Shown here: positions 46,504-55,564 of the stretch, piece after piece
Layout of the letters: each line of letters begins with the position of its first letter
Position numbering within the stretch: position 1 is the stretch's first letter
Assembly (NCBI GenBank): GCA_900468535.1
Contig: UBTY01000041.1
Span: forward strand, 1-64,000
Direction: 5' to 3'
Length of the DNA stretch: 64,000 nucleotides
DNA from: Hyphomicrobiales bacterium
GTDB taxonomy: Bacteria; Pseudomonadota; Alphaproteobacteria; Rhizobiales; Rhizobiaceae
Notes under the pieces: generated by a model
What the model saw: the letters and a program-made list of their open reading frames with translations, nothing else
The model's database searches: none
What the model was told of the DNA's origin: nothing
Translations under genes and position numbers: made by a program

Positions 46504-46914
46504 TCAGGAGTTTCCGGCCAGCAGGTCCTCCAGCGAGGCAATCCGTACGAACGATCGTGCCGCTGCGGCAACGCCAGGATCGAGAACAAAAAGTGCATCG
46601 GCCTGAAGCTGCGTCACCGCGATGTATTCAGCCCAGTAGGTATCCGGCCAGTCAAGCTTGCTCGCGATGCTCCACGCATGTCGCTGCAAAACGCGATCGC
46701 CAAGCAACCGGATCCGCAGCTTTCGAAGATAGTCCAGCTGAATGTCAGCCGCCCTCTTCTCCAGCCTGCCGCTGCGAACCTCGGAATAGAGATGGGACAA
46801 GACCTGCGACCGCAGGAGCGTCGGAGCGACCATCGCGTGGTCCTCGGGCACTTGCGCCTCGTTCCTCGCCAGCAGTAGCGCGGCATCAGCCGCTATCGCA
46901 AACCGCATCTTCAC
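46504..46914 (-). CDS. PIN-domain protein (VapC-like) without visible antitoxin
   Basis: About 136 residues. Acidic PIN residues occur in AIAADAALLL, in WPDTYWAEYIAVTQLQADA and in LFVLD. The segment APTLLRSQVLSHLY, where many VapC toxins carry a Glu, has RSQ instead, as in an actinobacterial-type PIN subgroup. The start is uncertain: GTG 46914 has AAGGAG nine bases upstream, while ATG 46944 and 46947 lack one. The upstream 130 bases show no antitoxin-like gene. Confidence 0.7.
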   Translation of the reverse strand: MKMRFAIAADAALLLARNEAQVPEDHAMVAPTLLRSQVLSHLYSEVRSGRLEKRAADIQLDYLRKLRIRLLGDRVLQRHAWSIASKLDWPDTYWAEYIAVTQLQADALFVLDPGVAAAARSFVRIASLEDLLAGNS

Positions 46915-47096
46915 CTGGACCATCTCCTTTTGCCGATTAGACATCATTTGCAGACGATCTTCAGAAATGAATTTTGGTAATTCTTCGACCTCGACCCGCG
47001 TAGCGGTCAAGTTGCTAAATCCCCAAGAAATAAATGTCACAATCCTGTTCGAATTGATGGCTAGATGGGCGAAAAATCGGGAACGAGGATCAGCAG

Positions 47097-48002
47097 ATGG
47101 CAGAAGAGAAGCCCCTGGATTTCGCAGGCGAAATCGTCGACTTCGACGCCGGGCATGGAGAAGCCGCCACCGTCGAGATGGACGACTACACCAGGAGCCT
47201 TGCGCAGGCCAAGGCAAAGTCTGTCAAGCTTGTCGACGCGATCACCGGCGCCACGCTGAAGAAGAAGGACGCCATCCACTTCGACGATATGCGCCCGTCG
47301 CTCGCGGACTTCATGCGGCAGAAGCATCCCGGGCTTCGTTCGGACGACTACATCAGCCGCAAGGTGGTCGATGACTATCGCGGCCAGTACATTGCCGAAC
47401 TCCTGCGCGACGAACGCGGCGAACTCTCCAACCTCGAGGACGAAGTCGTTGAAAGCCTGAAGAGCCACGACACGCTCGCGGAAAACATCGAGGAGGACTA
47501 CGAAGAACACCGTTCGATCGGCGATCGGGTCGCCGATGTCGTCGCAACCTTCGGCGGAAGCTGGACCTTCATCATCTCCTTCTGCCTGTTCCTCGCCGTC
47601 TGGATGGGGATCAACCTGGCGCTTGGCGAGAAGGAAGCGTTCGACGTCTATCCATTCATCCTGCTGAACCTTATCCTCTCGACGATTGCCGCCCTTCAGG
47701 CACCGATCATCATGATGAGCCAGCGGCGCCAGGAATCAAAGGATCGGTTGCGGGCGCTCAACGATTACAAGGTCAACCTCAAGGCCGAGCTGGAAATCCG
47801 CCACCTGCATGAAAAAGTCGATCATCTCTTGAATCGACAGTGGGAGCGACTGACGGAAATCCAGCAGATCCAGATCGAGATGATGCTCGAGCAGGCCAAG
47901 GCCGCCAATCGCGCGTTGAAGATGAGCAAGGCGCAGAAGACCAAGACCAACGCGCTGAAAAACCTGTTCAGCACCCCCAAGCCGGATGAGGCCGACGAAT
48001 AG
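47097..48002 (+). CDS. DUF1003 membrane protein
   Basis: This 301-residue protein has a long acidic N-terminal region, then two TM segments in the DUF1003 core (GSWTFIISFCLFLAVWMGINLAL and DVYPFILLNLILSTIAALQAPIIMMSQRRQ). A C-terminal coiled coil follows (KAELEIRHLHEKVDHLLN to MMLEQAKAANRALK). Function is unknown; a cation-channel or stress role has been suggested for some relatives. It stands alone. Confidence 0.92.
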   Translation: MAEEKPLDFAGEIVDFDAGHGEAATVEMDDYTRSLAQAKAKSVKLVDAITGATLKKKDAIHFDDMRPSLADFMRQKHPGLRSDDYISRKVVDDYRGQYIAELLRDERGELSNLEDEVVESLKSHDTLAENIEEDYEEHRSIGDRVADVVATFGGSWTFIISFCLFLAVWMGINLALGEKEAFDVYPFILLNLILSTIAALQAPIIMMSQRRQESKDRLRALNDYKVNLKAELEIRHLHEKVDHLLNRQWERLTEIQQIQIEMMLEQAKAANRALKMSKAQKTKTNALKNLFSTPKPDEADE

Positions 48003-48011
48003 GGAGCACCG

Positions 48012-48057
48012 GCACAAAACAAATGCCAGGCGCAGTGGCTCACACAGCGCCTGGCAT
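48012..48057 (-). terminator. Terminator of the nucleobase permease gene
   Basis: A perfect 11-bp stem (ATGCCAGGCGC / GCGCCTGGCAT) is followed on the minus strand by TTGTTTTG. It separates the DUF1003 gene from the convergent permease. Confidence 0.8.
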
Positions 48058-48090
48058 GAGGTGATACGGAGAAAGGGCTCTTCAGCGCTC

Positions 48091-49410
48091 TCACACAGTC
48101 TGGCGGCGAGCCAGACCGAGCGCGTGGTAAAGTGCGATCGCACCGATGGTCGCTGTGCCGATGCCATCAAGCGTAAAGCCCGCAACATCGAGCTTGAAGT
48201 TGCCTGCACCCAGCACCAGCGCGACGCCAACGGTGATGAGATTGCGCGGCTCGGCGAAATCCACCTTGTTTTCGACCCAGATGCGGCCTGCAGTGGCGGC
48301 AATCAGGCCGAAGACGACAATCGACAGGCCGCCCAGGACCGGTCCCGGAATGGTCTGGATGAGCGCACCGAACTTCGGCGAAAAACCGAGGAGAATTGCG
48401 ACGCAAGCGGCCACCAGGAAGACAAGCGTCGAGAAGATCCGCGTGACCGCCATGACGCCCATGTTTTCGGCATAAGTGGTCATGCCAGTGCCGCCGAAGA
48501 AGCCGGAAAACATCGTCGCCAGGCCGTCACCGATGAAGGCACGACCAAGATACGGATCAAGGTTGCGCCCCGTCATTGCGCCGATTGCCTTGATGTGTCC
48601 GAGGTTCTCCGCAACGAGGATCACGACGACAGGCGCGATCAGGGTGATCGCCGATGCCGAAAACACCGGCGCGGTGAAGTGCGGCAGGCCGAACCAGCTG
48701 GCCGCCGCAACGCCCGAAAAATCGACCGGCGTGCCGAGACCGAAACCGTTGGCGAGTATCAGGTAGGCGACATAGGCGATCGCCCCGCCGAGGAGGATCG
48801 GCAGGCGCCGCGTCATTCCCGGCGCATAGACTGCAATCAGGCCGACCGCGGCGACCGTCAGGAGTGCCACCCAACGCGACAGCTGGCTACCTTCCGGGCT
48901 CGCGGCTCCCGTGCCCGAAGCGCTGGAAATCGCGATCGGCGCAAGCACAAGACCGATCGCGGCCACGATCGCGCCTGTTAGAACCGGTGGCATCAGCCGT
49001 TCGATCCAGCGGTGGCCGGCGAGCATGGTGATGACGCCGATCAGCGTGTAGAGCGCCCCGGCAGCAATGATGCCGCCGAGCGCTAGAGCGATGTTCGGAT
49101 TAGGAGCACCAGCCGAGGCGGCTGTCGCCACGAGAACCGGTCCGATGAAGGCGAAGGACGAGCCGAGGTAACTCGGCACGCGACCGCCAACAGCGATGAA
49201 GAAGATAAGCGTCGAAAGACCGGAAAACAGGATCGAGACATTCGGATCGAATCCCATGATCATCGGAGCAAGCACGGTCGAGCCAAACATCGCCACGACA
49301 TGCTGGAAGCCAAGCACAACCGTCTGCGCAGCCGGCAACCGCTCGTCGGGCAGGATGCGCCCCTCCGTCTTCAGCCGCCAACGCGGAAAATACCCACCCG
49401 TATCGCTCAT
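48091..49410 (-). CDS. Uracil/xanthine permease family (NCS2) transporter
   Basis: About 439 residues with some 12-14 hydrophobic segments. GFQHVVAMFGSTVLAPMIMGFDP near the start and AENLGHIKAIGAMTGRNLDPYLGRAFIGDGLATMFSGFFGG (substrate-binding Glu and the QH/NCS2 motif region) identify the family. It imports uracil, xanthine or a related base with protons. ATG 49410 fits homology; an upstream GTG at 49440 is possible. Confidence 0.93.
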   Translation of the reverse strand: MSDTGGYFPRWRLKTEGRILPDERLPAAQTVVLGFQHVVAMFGSTVLAPMIMGFDPNVSILFSGLSTLIFFIAVGGRVPSYLGSSFAFIGPVLVATAASAGAPNPNIALALGGIIAAGALYTLIGVITMLAGHRWIERLMPPVLTGAIVAAIGLVLAPIAISSASGTGAASPEGSQLSRWVALLTVAAVGLIAVYAPGMTRRLPILLGGAIAYVAYLILANGFGLGTPVDFSGVAAASWFGLPHFTAPVFSASAITLIAPVVVILVAENLGHIKAIGAMTGRNLDPYLGRAFIGDGLATMFSGFFGGTGMTTYAENMGVMAVTRIFSTLVFLVAACVAILLGFSPKFGALIQTIPGPVLGGLSIVVFGLIAATAGRIWVENKVDFAEPRNLITVGVALVLGAGNFKLDVAGFTLDGIGTATIGAIALYHALGLARRQTV

Positions 49411-49778
49411 CGCTTGTCTCGTTTCTTTTGATTTCGCCACACGACCTTCGGGATCTCCGATAGGTCAGTGGAATAAATTGAATTGCTCGCGCCCGAATAC
49501 TTGCTCGACGTCAACCGGCAGCTCTCGTACGAGCCACCAGCGCCGTCGATACTGCGAACGATTGCTGCTGTCATGGGGATGGGGCGGCTTTCCACAACAC
49601 TCCGAAGTAATTCCGAGCTTTGTCTTGCCGAGACCGGCAATCCTACCAATTTGCTTGGCGTATCTCCTTTGGTGTCCATAGCCGGCGCCACGCCGCCGTT
49701 CACAAGAATTCGATGTGACTGCGAGAGCCATGTCGGAATAAGTAGAACTCATCCGCCACATGAAAAAGGACCGTGTCC
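49411..49778. other. Gap between nucleobase permease and MBL-fold gene
   Basis: This divergent gap holds promoters for both genes. A 98-codon minus-strand frame (49703-49407) ends with an ATGA overlap on the permease start but has no recognisable product or good ribosome-binding site. No riboswitch-like structure stood out. Confidence 0.35.
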
Positions 49779-50663
49779 ATGCTTGCCCCCAAAGCCTCTC
49801 TCGCCCTTTTGTCCATCTTCGCGCTTGCCCTGGCGGGCGCTGCATCGGCACAGATGCCGCCTCAACAGCCCGACTCGAAGAGCTTCAAGGTCGGTGTATT
49901 CGACGTCGTTTCGCTCCATGACGCCCAGTTCGTAAGGCCGAATGACAACAAGATATTCGGTGTCGGTCACACTCAGGAGGAAGTCGCCGACGTGCTCAAG
50001 GCAGCGGGCGCCCCGACGGATACAGTAACGCTCAGCGTCGACGCACTGCTGGTCAAGGAGCCGAAGAAACTGATCCTCATCGACACGGGCGTGGGTGGCG
50101 CGCTCCAGCAGTCCCTGTCTCAAGCCGGCTACAAGCCTGAGGACGTGACCGACATCCTGATCACGCATTCGCATCCTGACCACATGGGCGGCCTCGTCAA
50201 GGACGGGAAGCTGGCCTTCCCCAAGGCCACCATTCGCATGTCTGCGGCCGAATGGGCGTTTGCCAAGAAGAACGATCAGCTTGCAAGCATCGTCAAGGTG
50301 ATCGACGGCCATGTGAAGACGTTCAAGCCGGGCGCCAAGGTTGCCTCCGGCATAACCTCGGTCGGATTGAAGGGGCATACGCCGGGTCACGTCGGCTATC
50401 AGATCGTGTCCGGCAAGGAGAAGCTGTTCGACATCGGCGATACCGTACACAGCTCGATCATTTCACTGGCCAAGCCGGAATGGCCTGTCGGATTCGACAA
50501 CGACGCAACGGGCGGTGAAAAGAACCGGATCGAAACGCTGAAGAAGCTTGCACAGACGAACGAGCTCATCTTTGCGCCGCACTTTCCGTTCCCCGGTGTC
50601 GGCCATATCAAGGCTGACGGCGATCACTTCAAGTGGGACCCAACCCTGGGCTCCGGACAGTAA
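49779..50663 (+). CDS. Periplasmic metallo-beta-lactamase-fold hydrolase
   Basis: About 294 residues. A Sec signal peptide (MLAPKASLALLSIFALALAG, cleavage near ASA-QMP) precedes the MBL fold. Metal ligands lie in LITHSHPDHMGG, GHTPGHVGY and the later D in LFDIGDTVH and H in FAPHFPFPG. AAGGA eight bases upstream supports ATG 49779 over GTG 49773. Substrate unknown; quorum-quenching lactonases and other periplasmic hydrolases share this layout. Confidence 0.9.
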   Translation: MLAPKASLALLSIFALALAGAASAQMPPQQPDSKSFKVGVFDVVSLHDAQFVRPNDNKIFGVGHTQEEVADVLKAAGAPTDTVTLSVDALLVKEPKKLILIDTGVGGALQQSLSQAGYKPEDVTDILITHSHPDHMGGLVKDGKLAFPKATIRMSAAEWAFAKKNDQLASIVKVIDGHVKTFKPGAKVASGITSVGLKGHTPGHVGYQIVSGKEKLFDIGDTVHSSIISLAKPEWPVGFDNDATGGEKNRIETLKKLAQTNELIFAPHFPFPGVGHIKADGDHFKWDPTLGSGQ

Positions 50664-50671
50664 GCAACACC

Positions 50672-50701
50672 GACGCGGCGCACTCTTCGTGCCGCCGCGT
50701 C
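50672..50701. terminator. Hairpin between convergent MBL and bamA genes
   Basis: A 12-bp stem with one bulge (GACGCGGCGCAC / GTGCCGCCGCGTC) is followed by GCCTCTTTA on the plus strand. It probably terminates the MBL gene. Confidence 0.55.
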
Positions 50702-50707
50702 GCCTCT

Positions 50708-53014
50708 TTAGAAGCGATTGTTCACACCGATCTTGAACCGCTCGATCTCATCGGACTCCTCATAGGCGATCGGAACGGCATAGTCGACGCGCAGTGCGCC
50801 GAACGGAGAATCCCAGATCAGGCCGACCCCAACGGAGGCACGGATAGATCCGCTCGTCCCTGCGGCCACATCCGAGCCGAGGACATCGACCTTGTTGGCA
50901 AACAATGTACCCGCGTCCGCGAAGACCGCGCCGCGCAACCCGAAGTCGCGAGAAACGGCGGGCAACGGAAACGTGACTTCGGAGGAGGCATAGAAATAGC
51001 TTGTTCCGCCAAGCGTCTGATCGTCGACGCCTGAAATCCGCGGGCCAATGCCGCCCTTTTCGAAACCACGAATCTCGTTTCCACCAAGGGTGAACTGGTC
51101 GAATGTGTTCAGGCTACCGCCGAACGCAAACATCTGGCCGCCACCCAAGGTCAATGACCCGATGAGATCCGCGTCCTCGTTGAGGAGCTGGTAGTAGCGT
51201 AACTTGCCACTGATCTTGTAATATTCCGAGTCACCGCCGAGCCCGGCGATCTCTTGCGTGAGCGTAGCATAGACGCCGCCGTGCGGATCCTTTGCGTCAT
51301 CGAGTGAATTGAAGGTGAGTGTGTTGGAGATCGCAGACTTTACCCAGGGCCCGTCGTCCACGAGATGGGCGTATGTTGCCGAAAGGTCGTCGGTATCGCC
51401 GCTGTAGTTCAGGCGGGTCAGGCTATAGCGAAAGGTGGATGCCAGATCATCCGTGATAGGCGCAGTAATACGGAACGTCGCCCCTGCCTGATCCACATCG
51501 TAGTCGTCGTACGAGCTCTGCGAATAATTGAGGTCGAAACCTGCAGCCAGATGATACCCGAGAAAATAAGGTTCGGTGAAAGCAAGGCTGTAGTTGCGAT
51601 CATCGTCGTCATCCCAGCCCCCGCTTGCTGCAAGCTTGATGTACTGGCCTCGCCCGAGGAAATTCTTCTCCTCGACCGAAGCTTCCAGAACCGGACCGCT
51701 CGAGCTTGCGCCCGCGCCGATGCCAAAACTCCCCGTCGAATCGTCCTCGACATCGACGGTGACGACAACGCGGTCCGACGCGCTGCCGGCTGACGTCGAG
51801 ATGGCCACCGACTTGAAATAGCCAAGCGCCTCCAGCCGACGTTTCGTCTTGTCCATCAGTTGCTGATTATACGGGTCACCCTCGCTGACATCGAATTCGC
51901 GCCGTATCACATAGTCCCTGGTGCGGCTGTTTCCGCGAATGACGATGCGCTCGATGTAGACGCGTTCGGTTTCGTCGACCAGGAACTCGACTTCGATCTC
52001 GTTGCTGGAAATGTTGTGCGTTACTCGTGGGCGAACGCGCACGAACGGGAAGCCGCTGTTCGACGCCGAATCGGAGAGCGCTTCGACGGCCTTCTGGAGT
52101 TTTTTCTCGCTGTAAGTCGCGCCGCTCTCAAGCCCGGGCAACTTGTGGACGCTAAGCCTGTCAAGACCGTGAACGGTTGAGGAGATCGTTACCTGCCCGA
52201 AGTGATATCGTGGACCTTCGGTCAGCATGAATTTCAGCGTGTAGCTTTTGTCCGCTGCATCAAAAGCGGCCTCCGCGGCGGTGACCTGAAAGTCTGCATA
52301 ACCCTGGTCGACATAGAACTTGCGCAGAGCCTCCTTGTCGGCGGCCAATTTCTCCTCCCCATAAATGTCCTTCCGCGTCAGGAACGACAAGAAATTGGAC
52401 TTCTTGGTGTTGATGACGGCCGCGAGTCTGGAGCTGCTGTAAGCACTGTTCCCTTCGAAATCGATCGACTTGATCTTTGTCCGCTCGCTTTCGTCGATAA
52501 CGAAGGCAATGTTGACGAAATCGTCGGAGACAGGGACTTCCTGAACATTGATCTGGACATCGTCGCGCCCAATTGCCGCGTAGGCTGCCTTCACGGCGGC
52601 AACGTCGGCATCGAGTTGCTGCTTCGAATAGGGACTGGACGCCTTGGTCTTGACGACAGCAGCAAGCTTGTCGTCCTTGATCTTCCGGTTACCGTTGAAA
52701 ACAATCTGGTTCACCATCTTCGTCTCCTTGACGGAAACGATGAGGCTGGTGCCCGAAACGAGAATGTTGACCGTTTCGAACTGGCCGACCGCATAGAGAC
52801 GCTTCACCGATTCATCGATGTCGGCGCCATCGAACTCCTTGTCGCGCGAGATAGCCAGGTTCGCCTCGATGAATTCCTTTGAAACCCTGTGGGCTCCGTG
52901 GATCTCAATATCGTGTACTTCGGCTGCATAGGCGGGCAGCGCGCCGATTGCCGCGGTCCAGAAGGCGAGCGTGCTTGCCCGCCCTCCAGCAATGACTCTG
53001 GATCGAAATGACAT
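50708..53014 (-). CDS. bamA: BamA-type outer-membrane assembly protein (second-copy context)
   Basis: This 768-residue protein has a signal peptide (cleavage near AYA-AEV), five POTRA domains and a 16-strand barrel. POTRA 1 begins IEIHGAHRVSKEFIEANL and POTRA 5 includes IVIRGNSRTRDYVIRREFDVSEGDPYN. The barrel carries the lid-lock (V/I)RGF motif as GGNEIRGFEKGGIGPRI, and the C-terminal residue is Phe as needed for insertion. It folds and inserts beta-barrel proteins. It is not next to rseP, lpxD or fabZ as in the usual alphaproteobacterial locus, so it is probably a paralogue. Confidence 0.9.
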   Translation of the reverse strand: MSFRSRVIAGGRASTLAFWTAAIGALPAYAAEVHDIEIHGAHRVSKEFIEANLAISRDKEFDGADIDESVKRLYAVGQFETVNILVSGTSLIVSVKETKMVNQIVFNGNRKIKDDKLAAVVKTKASSPYSKQQLDADVAAVKAAYAAIGRDDVQINVQEVPVSDDFVNIAFVIDESERTKIKSIDFEGNSAYSSSRLAAVINTKKSNFLSFLTRKDIYGEEKLAADKEALRKFYVDQGYADFQVTAAEAAFDAADKSYTLKFMLTEGPRYHFGQVTISSTVHGLDRLSVHKLPGLESGATYSEKKLQKAVEALSDSASNSGFPFVRVRPRVTHNISSNEIEVEFLVDETERVYIERIVIRGNSRTRDYVIRREFDVSEGDPYNQQLMDKTKRRLEALGYFKSVAISTSAGSASDRVVVTVDVEDDSTGSFGIGAGASSSGPVLEASVEEKNFLGRGQYIKLAASGGWDDDDDRNYSLAFTEPYFLGYHLAAGFDLNYSQSSYDDYDVDQAGATFRITAPITDDLASTFRYSLTRLNYSGDTDDLSATYAHLVDDGPWVKSAISNTLTFNSLDDAKDPHGGVYATLTQEIAGLGGDSEYYKISGKLRYYQLLNEDADLIGSLTLGGGQMFAFGGSLNTFDQFTLGGNEIRGFEKGGIGPRISGVDDQTLGGTSYFYASSEVTFPLPAVSRDFGLRGAVFADAGTLFANKVDVLGSDVAAGTSGSIRASVGVGLIWDSPFGALRVDYAVPIAYEESDEIERFKIGVNNRF

Positions 53015-53086
53015 GCTTGAGCTTTCGAGATAGGCGGGCCTACTGGCCGCGTTGAGACTGTGGCGTTTAGGCGATGGCCGCCCGAG

Positions 53087-53644
53087 CTATTGCCGATCGG
53101 TATCGATGTGCGCCGTCAGGGCCGTGCTCCGATCGAGAGCCTGCGGAAACCCTTCCAGTGAAAGGGGAAAGGTAACTCGGCGCCCCTCGGCTGTTGCCGA
53201 ATACAACTGCACCTTCAGCGTCCTCGCCCGCCGCATAGCGCGCATGAAATCCGTGTCGATCTCAAAATGTGAGATGCAGCCGGCCGGGACGCATGTCTCG
53301 ATCTTGAGGCGACGCAGATCCTCCGCATCGTCGATCTGAAGCGAACTGTCGCGATCAACAGCCATGCCGAGAGGCATGATGATGGTACCCTCGCCGGATC
53401 CGTCCGAAGGCATCTCGAGCTCAAGCGAAAGGATGCTCTGGTTCGTCTTCATGTTGAGAAGCTGCTGCTGAAGAATGCATCGCGTTTCGCCGTCCGTTTC
53501 AACGCACGAAACGCGCCAATCCTGGTAGTCCTCCTGCCTCTGTGAGACCACGCTCTGCGGCCGGTCAAAACCGACCGAATAAGTCTTCGCCGGCTCCGCG
53601 AAGGCTGTTGCCATCCCTATCGCCAGTAACGTGAACTCCAACAT
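53087..53644 (-). CDS. Invasion-associated locus B (IalB) family protein
   Basis: This 185-residue secreted protein starts with a short hydrophobic signal region (LLAIGMATAFA). The IalB core includes YQDWRVSCVETDGETRCILQQQ and IETCVPAGCISHFEID with four cysteines likely to pair in the periplasm. GAGG seven bases upstream supports the ATG. Family function is unclear outside Bartonella; it is common in rhizobia. Confidence 0.88.
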   Translation of the reverse strand: MLEFTLLAIGMATAFAEPAKTYSVGFDRPQSVVSQRQEDYQDWRVSCVETDGETRCILQQQLLNMKTNQSILSLELEMPSDGSGEGTIIMPLGMAVDRDSSLQIDDAEDLRRLKIETCVPAGCISHFEIDTDFMRAMRRARTLKVQLYSATAEGRRVTFPLSLEGFPQALDRSTALTAHIDTDRQ

Positions 53645-53942
53645 CTCGGCACCTCATAAGCCCGAAGGGGCGCTATCTGATACGAAGAGAAGCCGAACAC
53701 CCTATTGACGTCCAAGCTCTCGCAGATCGGCGGAGATCTGTGTTTTCGAAATCCCGTAGCACCGCGTCGAGAATCCGGCGGGCGTGTTACGAATTGTTTC
53801 CAGTCTGTCATTTTTGATGGTCGACCGGGGTTGCATGGCGGCGGAGACGCCCTTGTCAATCGGAAAGCAATTTGATTGTAGGATTGACGGGAATGCTTTC
53901 GTCCTAGGCACATACGTAGTGATCAAGCCAAAGGAGAAGACC

Positions 53943-54386
53943 ATGCCGAGCACCGTTCGACTTCATCGTGTTTTGACGACCAACCCTGACAAGATCTATC
54001 GCGCGTTCCTGGAGGCTGATGCGCTGGCCAAATGGCTTCCACCAAACGGCTTTGCCTGCACGGTGCATCATCTTGAGGCTGCGGTCGGCGGCAGCCACCG
54101 GATCTCCTTCCGAAACTTTACGACCGGACACAGCCATGCATTCGGCGGCAGCTATCTCGAACTCGTTCCGGGCCAGAAGCTTCGCTACACCGACAAGTTC
54201 GATGATGCCAACCTGCCGGGCGAAATGGAGGTCACCGTTACGCTCAAGAAAGTCTCGGTTGGGACGGAACTTGAAATCGTCCAGGCCGGCATCCCCGACA
54301 TGATCCCACAGCAGGCATGCTATCTCGGCTGGCAGGAGTCGCTGCGTAATCTGGCACGCCTTGTCGAACCGGAGATCAACCAATAG
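53943..54386 (+). CDS. SRPBCC/AHSA1-like protein
   Basis: This 147-residue START/Bet v1-like protein has LHRVLTTNPDKIYRAFLEADALAKWLPP near its N-terminus and ACYLGWQESLRNLARLVE at its end. AAGGAG precedes ATG 53943. The fold binds hydrophobic ligands; the ligand is unknown. It stands alone between IalB and exonuclease III. Confidence 0.9.
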   Translation: MPSTVRLHRVLTTNPDKIYRAFLEADALAKWLPPNGFACTVHHLEAAVGGSHRISFRNFTTGHSHAFGGSYLELVPGQKLRYTDKFDDANLPGEMEVTVTLKKVSVGTELEIVQAGIPDMIPQQACYLGWQESLRNLARLVEPEINQ

Positions 54387-54489
54387 CCAGCCCGCAGGAA
54401 CGCCGTGCGGGCGCCTCCGCAATCTCACTTTCCAGATATTGCGGCACGCATAGAATGCTTGCCGCAAGCCCGCATCACAGGCGGAGTTG

Positions 54490-55275
54490 ATGAAGATAGC
54501 CACCTACAACATCAACGGTATCAATGGCAGGCTCCCGCTTCTGCTGCGATGGCTTGACGAGACATCGCCCGACATCGTCTGCCTGCAGGAACTGAAGGCT
54601 CCCGATGAGAAGTTTCCGATCAAGGCGCTTGACGCTGCCGGCTACGGCGCGGTCTGGCATGGTCAGCGAGCCTGGAACGGTGTCGCAATCCTTGCCAAGG
54701 GAGCAACGCCCATTCTCACTCGACGGGGGCTGCCCGGCGATCCTGATGATACGCATAGCAGATACATCGAGGCGGCGATCGACGGCATCCTGATTGGATG
54801 CCTCTATCTGCCAAACGGCAATCCATGGCCCGGCCCCAAATTCGAATACAAGCTCCGCTGGTTTCGTAGACTCGCCGCATACGCCGGCGAACTACACGAT
54901 CTTGGTGTGCCGGTCGTGCTTGCCGGCGACTACAATGTCATACCCACGGATATCGACGTCTACGATCCCAAACGATGGCGCGACGATGCACTTTTCCGCA
55001 TCGAGGTCCGCAAGGCATACAAGGGGCTGGTCGACCAGGGCTGGATCGACGCTCTCAGAACCCTCAACGACGACAAACGCATCTACACATTCTGGAAATA
55101 TTTTCGGAACGCGTTCGCGCGCGATGCAGGGCTGCGGATCGATCACTTCCTTCTCAGCCCGACTGTGGCCAAGCGTCTGAAGGCAGCCGGCGTCGATAGG
55201 GATGTGCGCGCGTGGGAGCATACCAGCGATCACGCTCCAGTCTGGATTGAGCTTGGCGACATTGCACCGTCTTAG
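54490..55275 (+). CDS. xthA: Exonuclease III family AP endonuclease
   Basis: This 261-residue EEP-fold enzyme has the metal-binding Glu in CLQELKAPD, AGDYNVIPTDIDVYDP (catalytic Asp/Asn) and the C-terminal RIDHFLLSP and HTSDHAPVW motifs. It cleaves at abasic sites and removes 3' blocking groups during base-excision repair. GGAG is just upstream of ATG 54490. Confidence 0.93.
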   Translation: MKIATYNINGINGRLPLLLRWLDETSPDIVCLQELKAPDEKFPIKALDAAGYGAVWHGQRAWNGVAILAKGATPILTRRGLPGDPDDTHSRYIEAAIDGILIGCLYLPNGNPWPGPKFEYKLRWFRRLAAYAGELHDLGVPVVLAGDYNVIPTDIDVYDPKRWRDDALFRIEVRKAYKGLVDQGWIDALRTLNDDKRIYTFWKYFRNAFARDAGLRIDHFLLSPTVAKRLKAAGVDRDVRAWEHTSDHAPVWIELGDIAPS

Positions 55276-55564
55276 GCGGCGGGACAACACTCATGCTACC
55301 GACGCAAGCCTCCGCATCCAACCGAGTGGAGCGCCTTGCTCCATTCGTCGGCCGCAGCCGTTTCTATTGCAGCCAGCCTGATTTTCTGGCCCAATGCCGC
55401 ATCGTAAGAACGAAAGGGACCTGGGTGTTTGGCAAGGTTGAAGTGGAATGCATCCGTGGAAGGGACTTTAGAAGCGTGTGCGAACCGCTCCGAAAAGACA
55501 TGGTACTTCCCGAGCGCTTTAATATGGCGGATGCCGCGGCTGGCCCGATGAACGGAGTACGCCC

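Noticed and set aside
49407..49703. 98-codon minus-strand frame with ATGA overlap on the nucleobase permease
   Set aside because: Attractive overlap but no family resemblance and no clear ribosome-binding site; left as part of the gap description.
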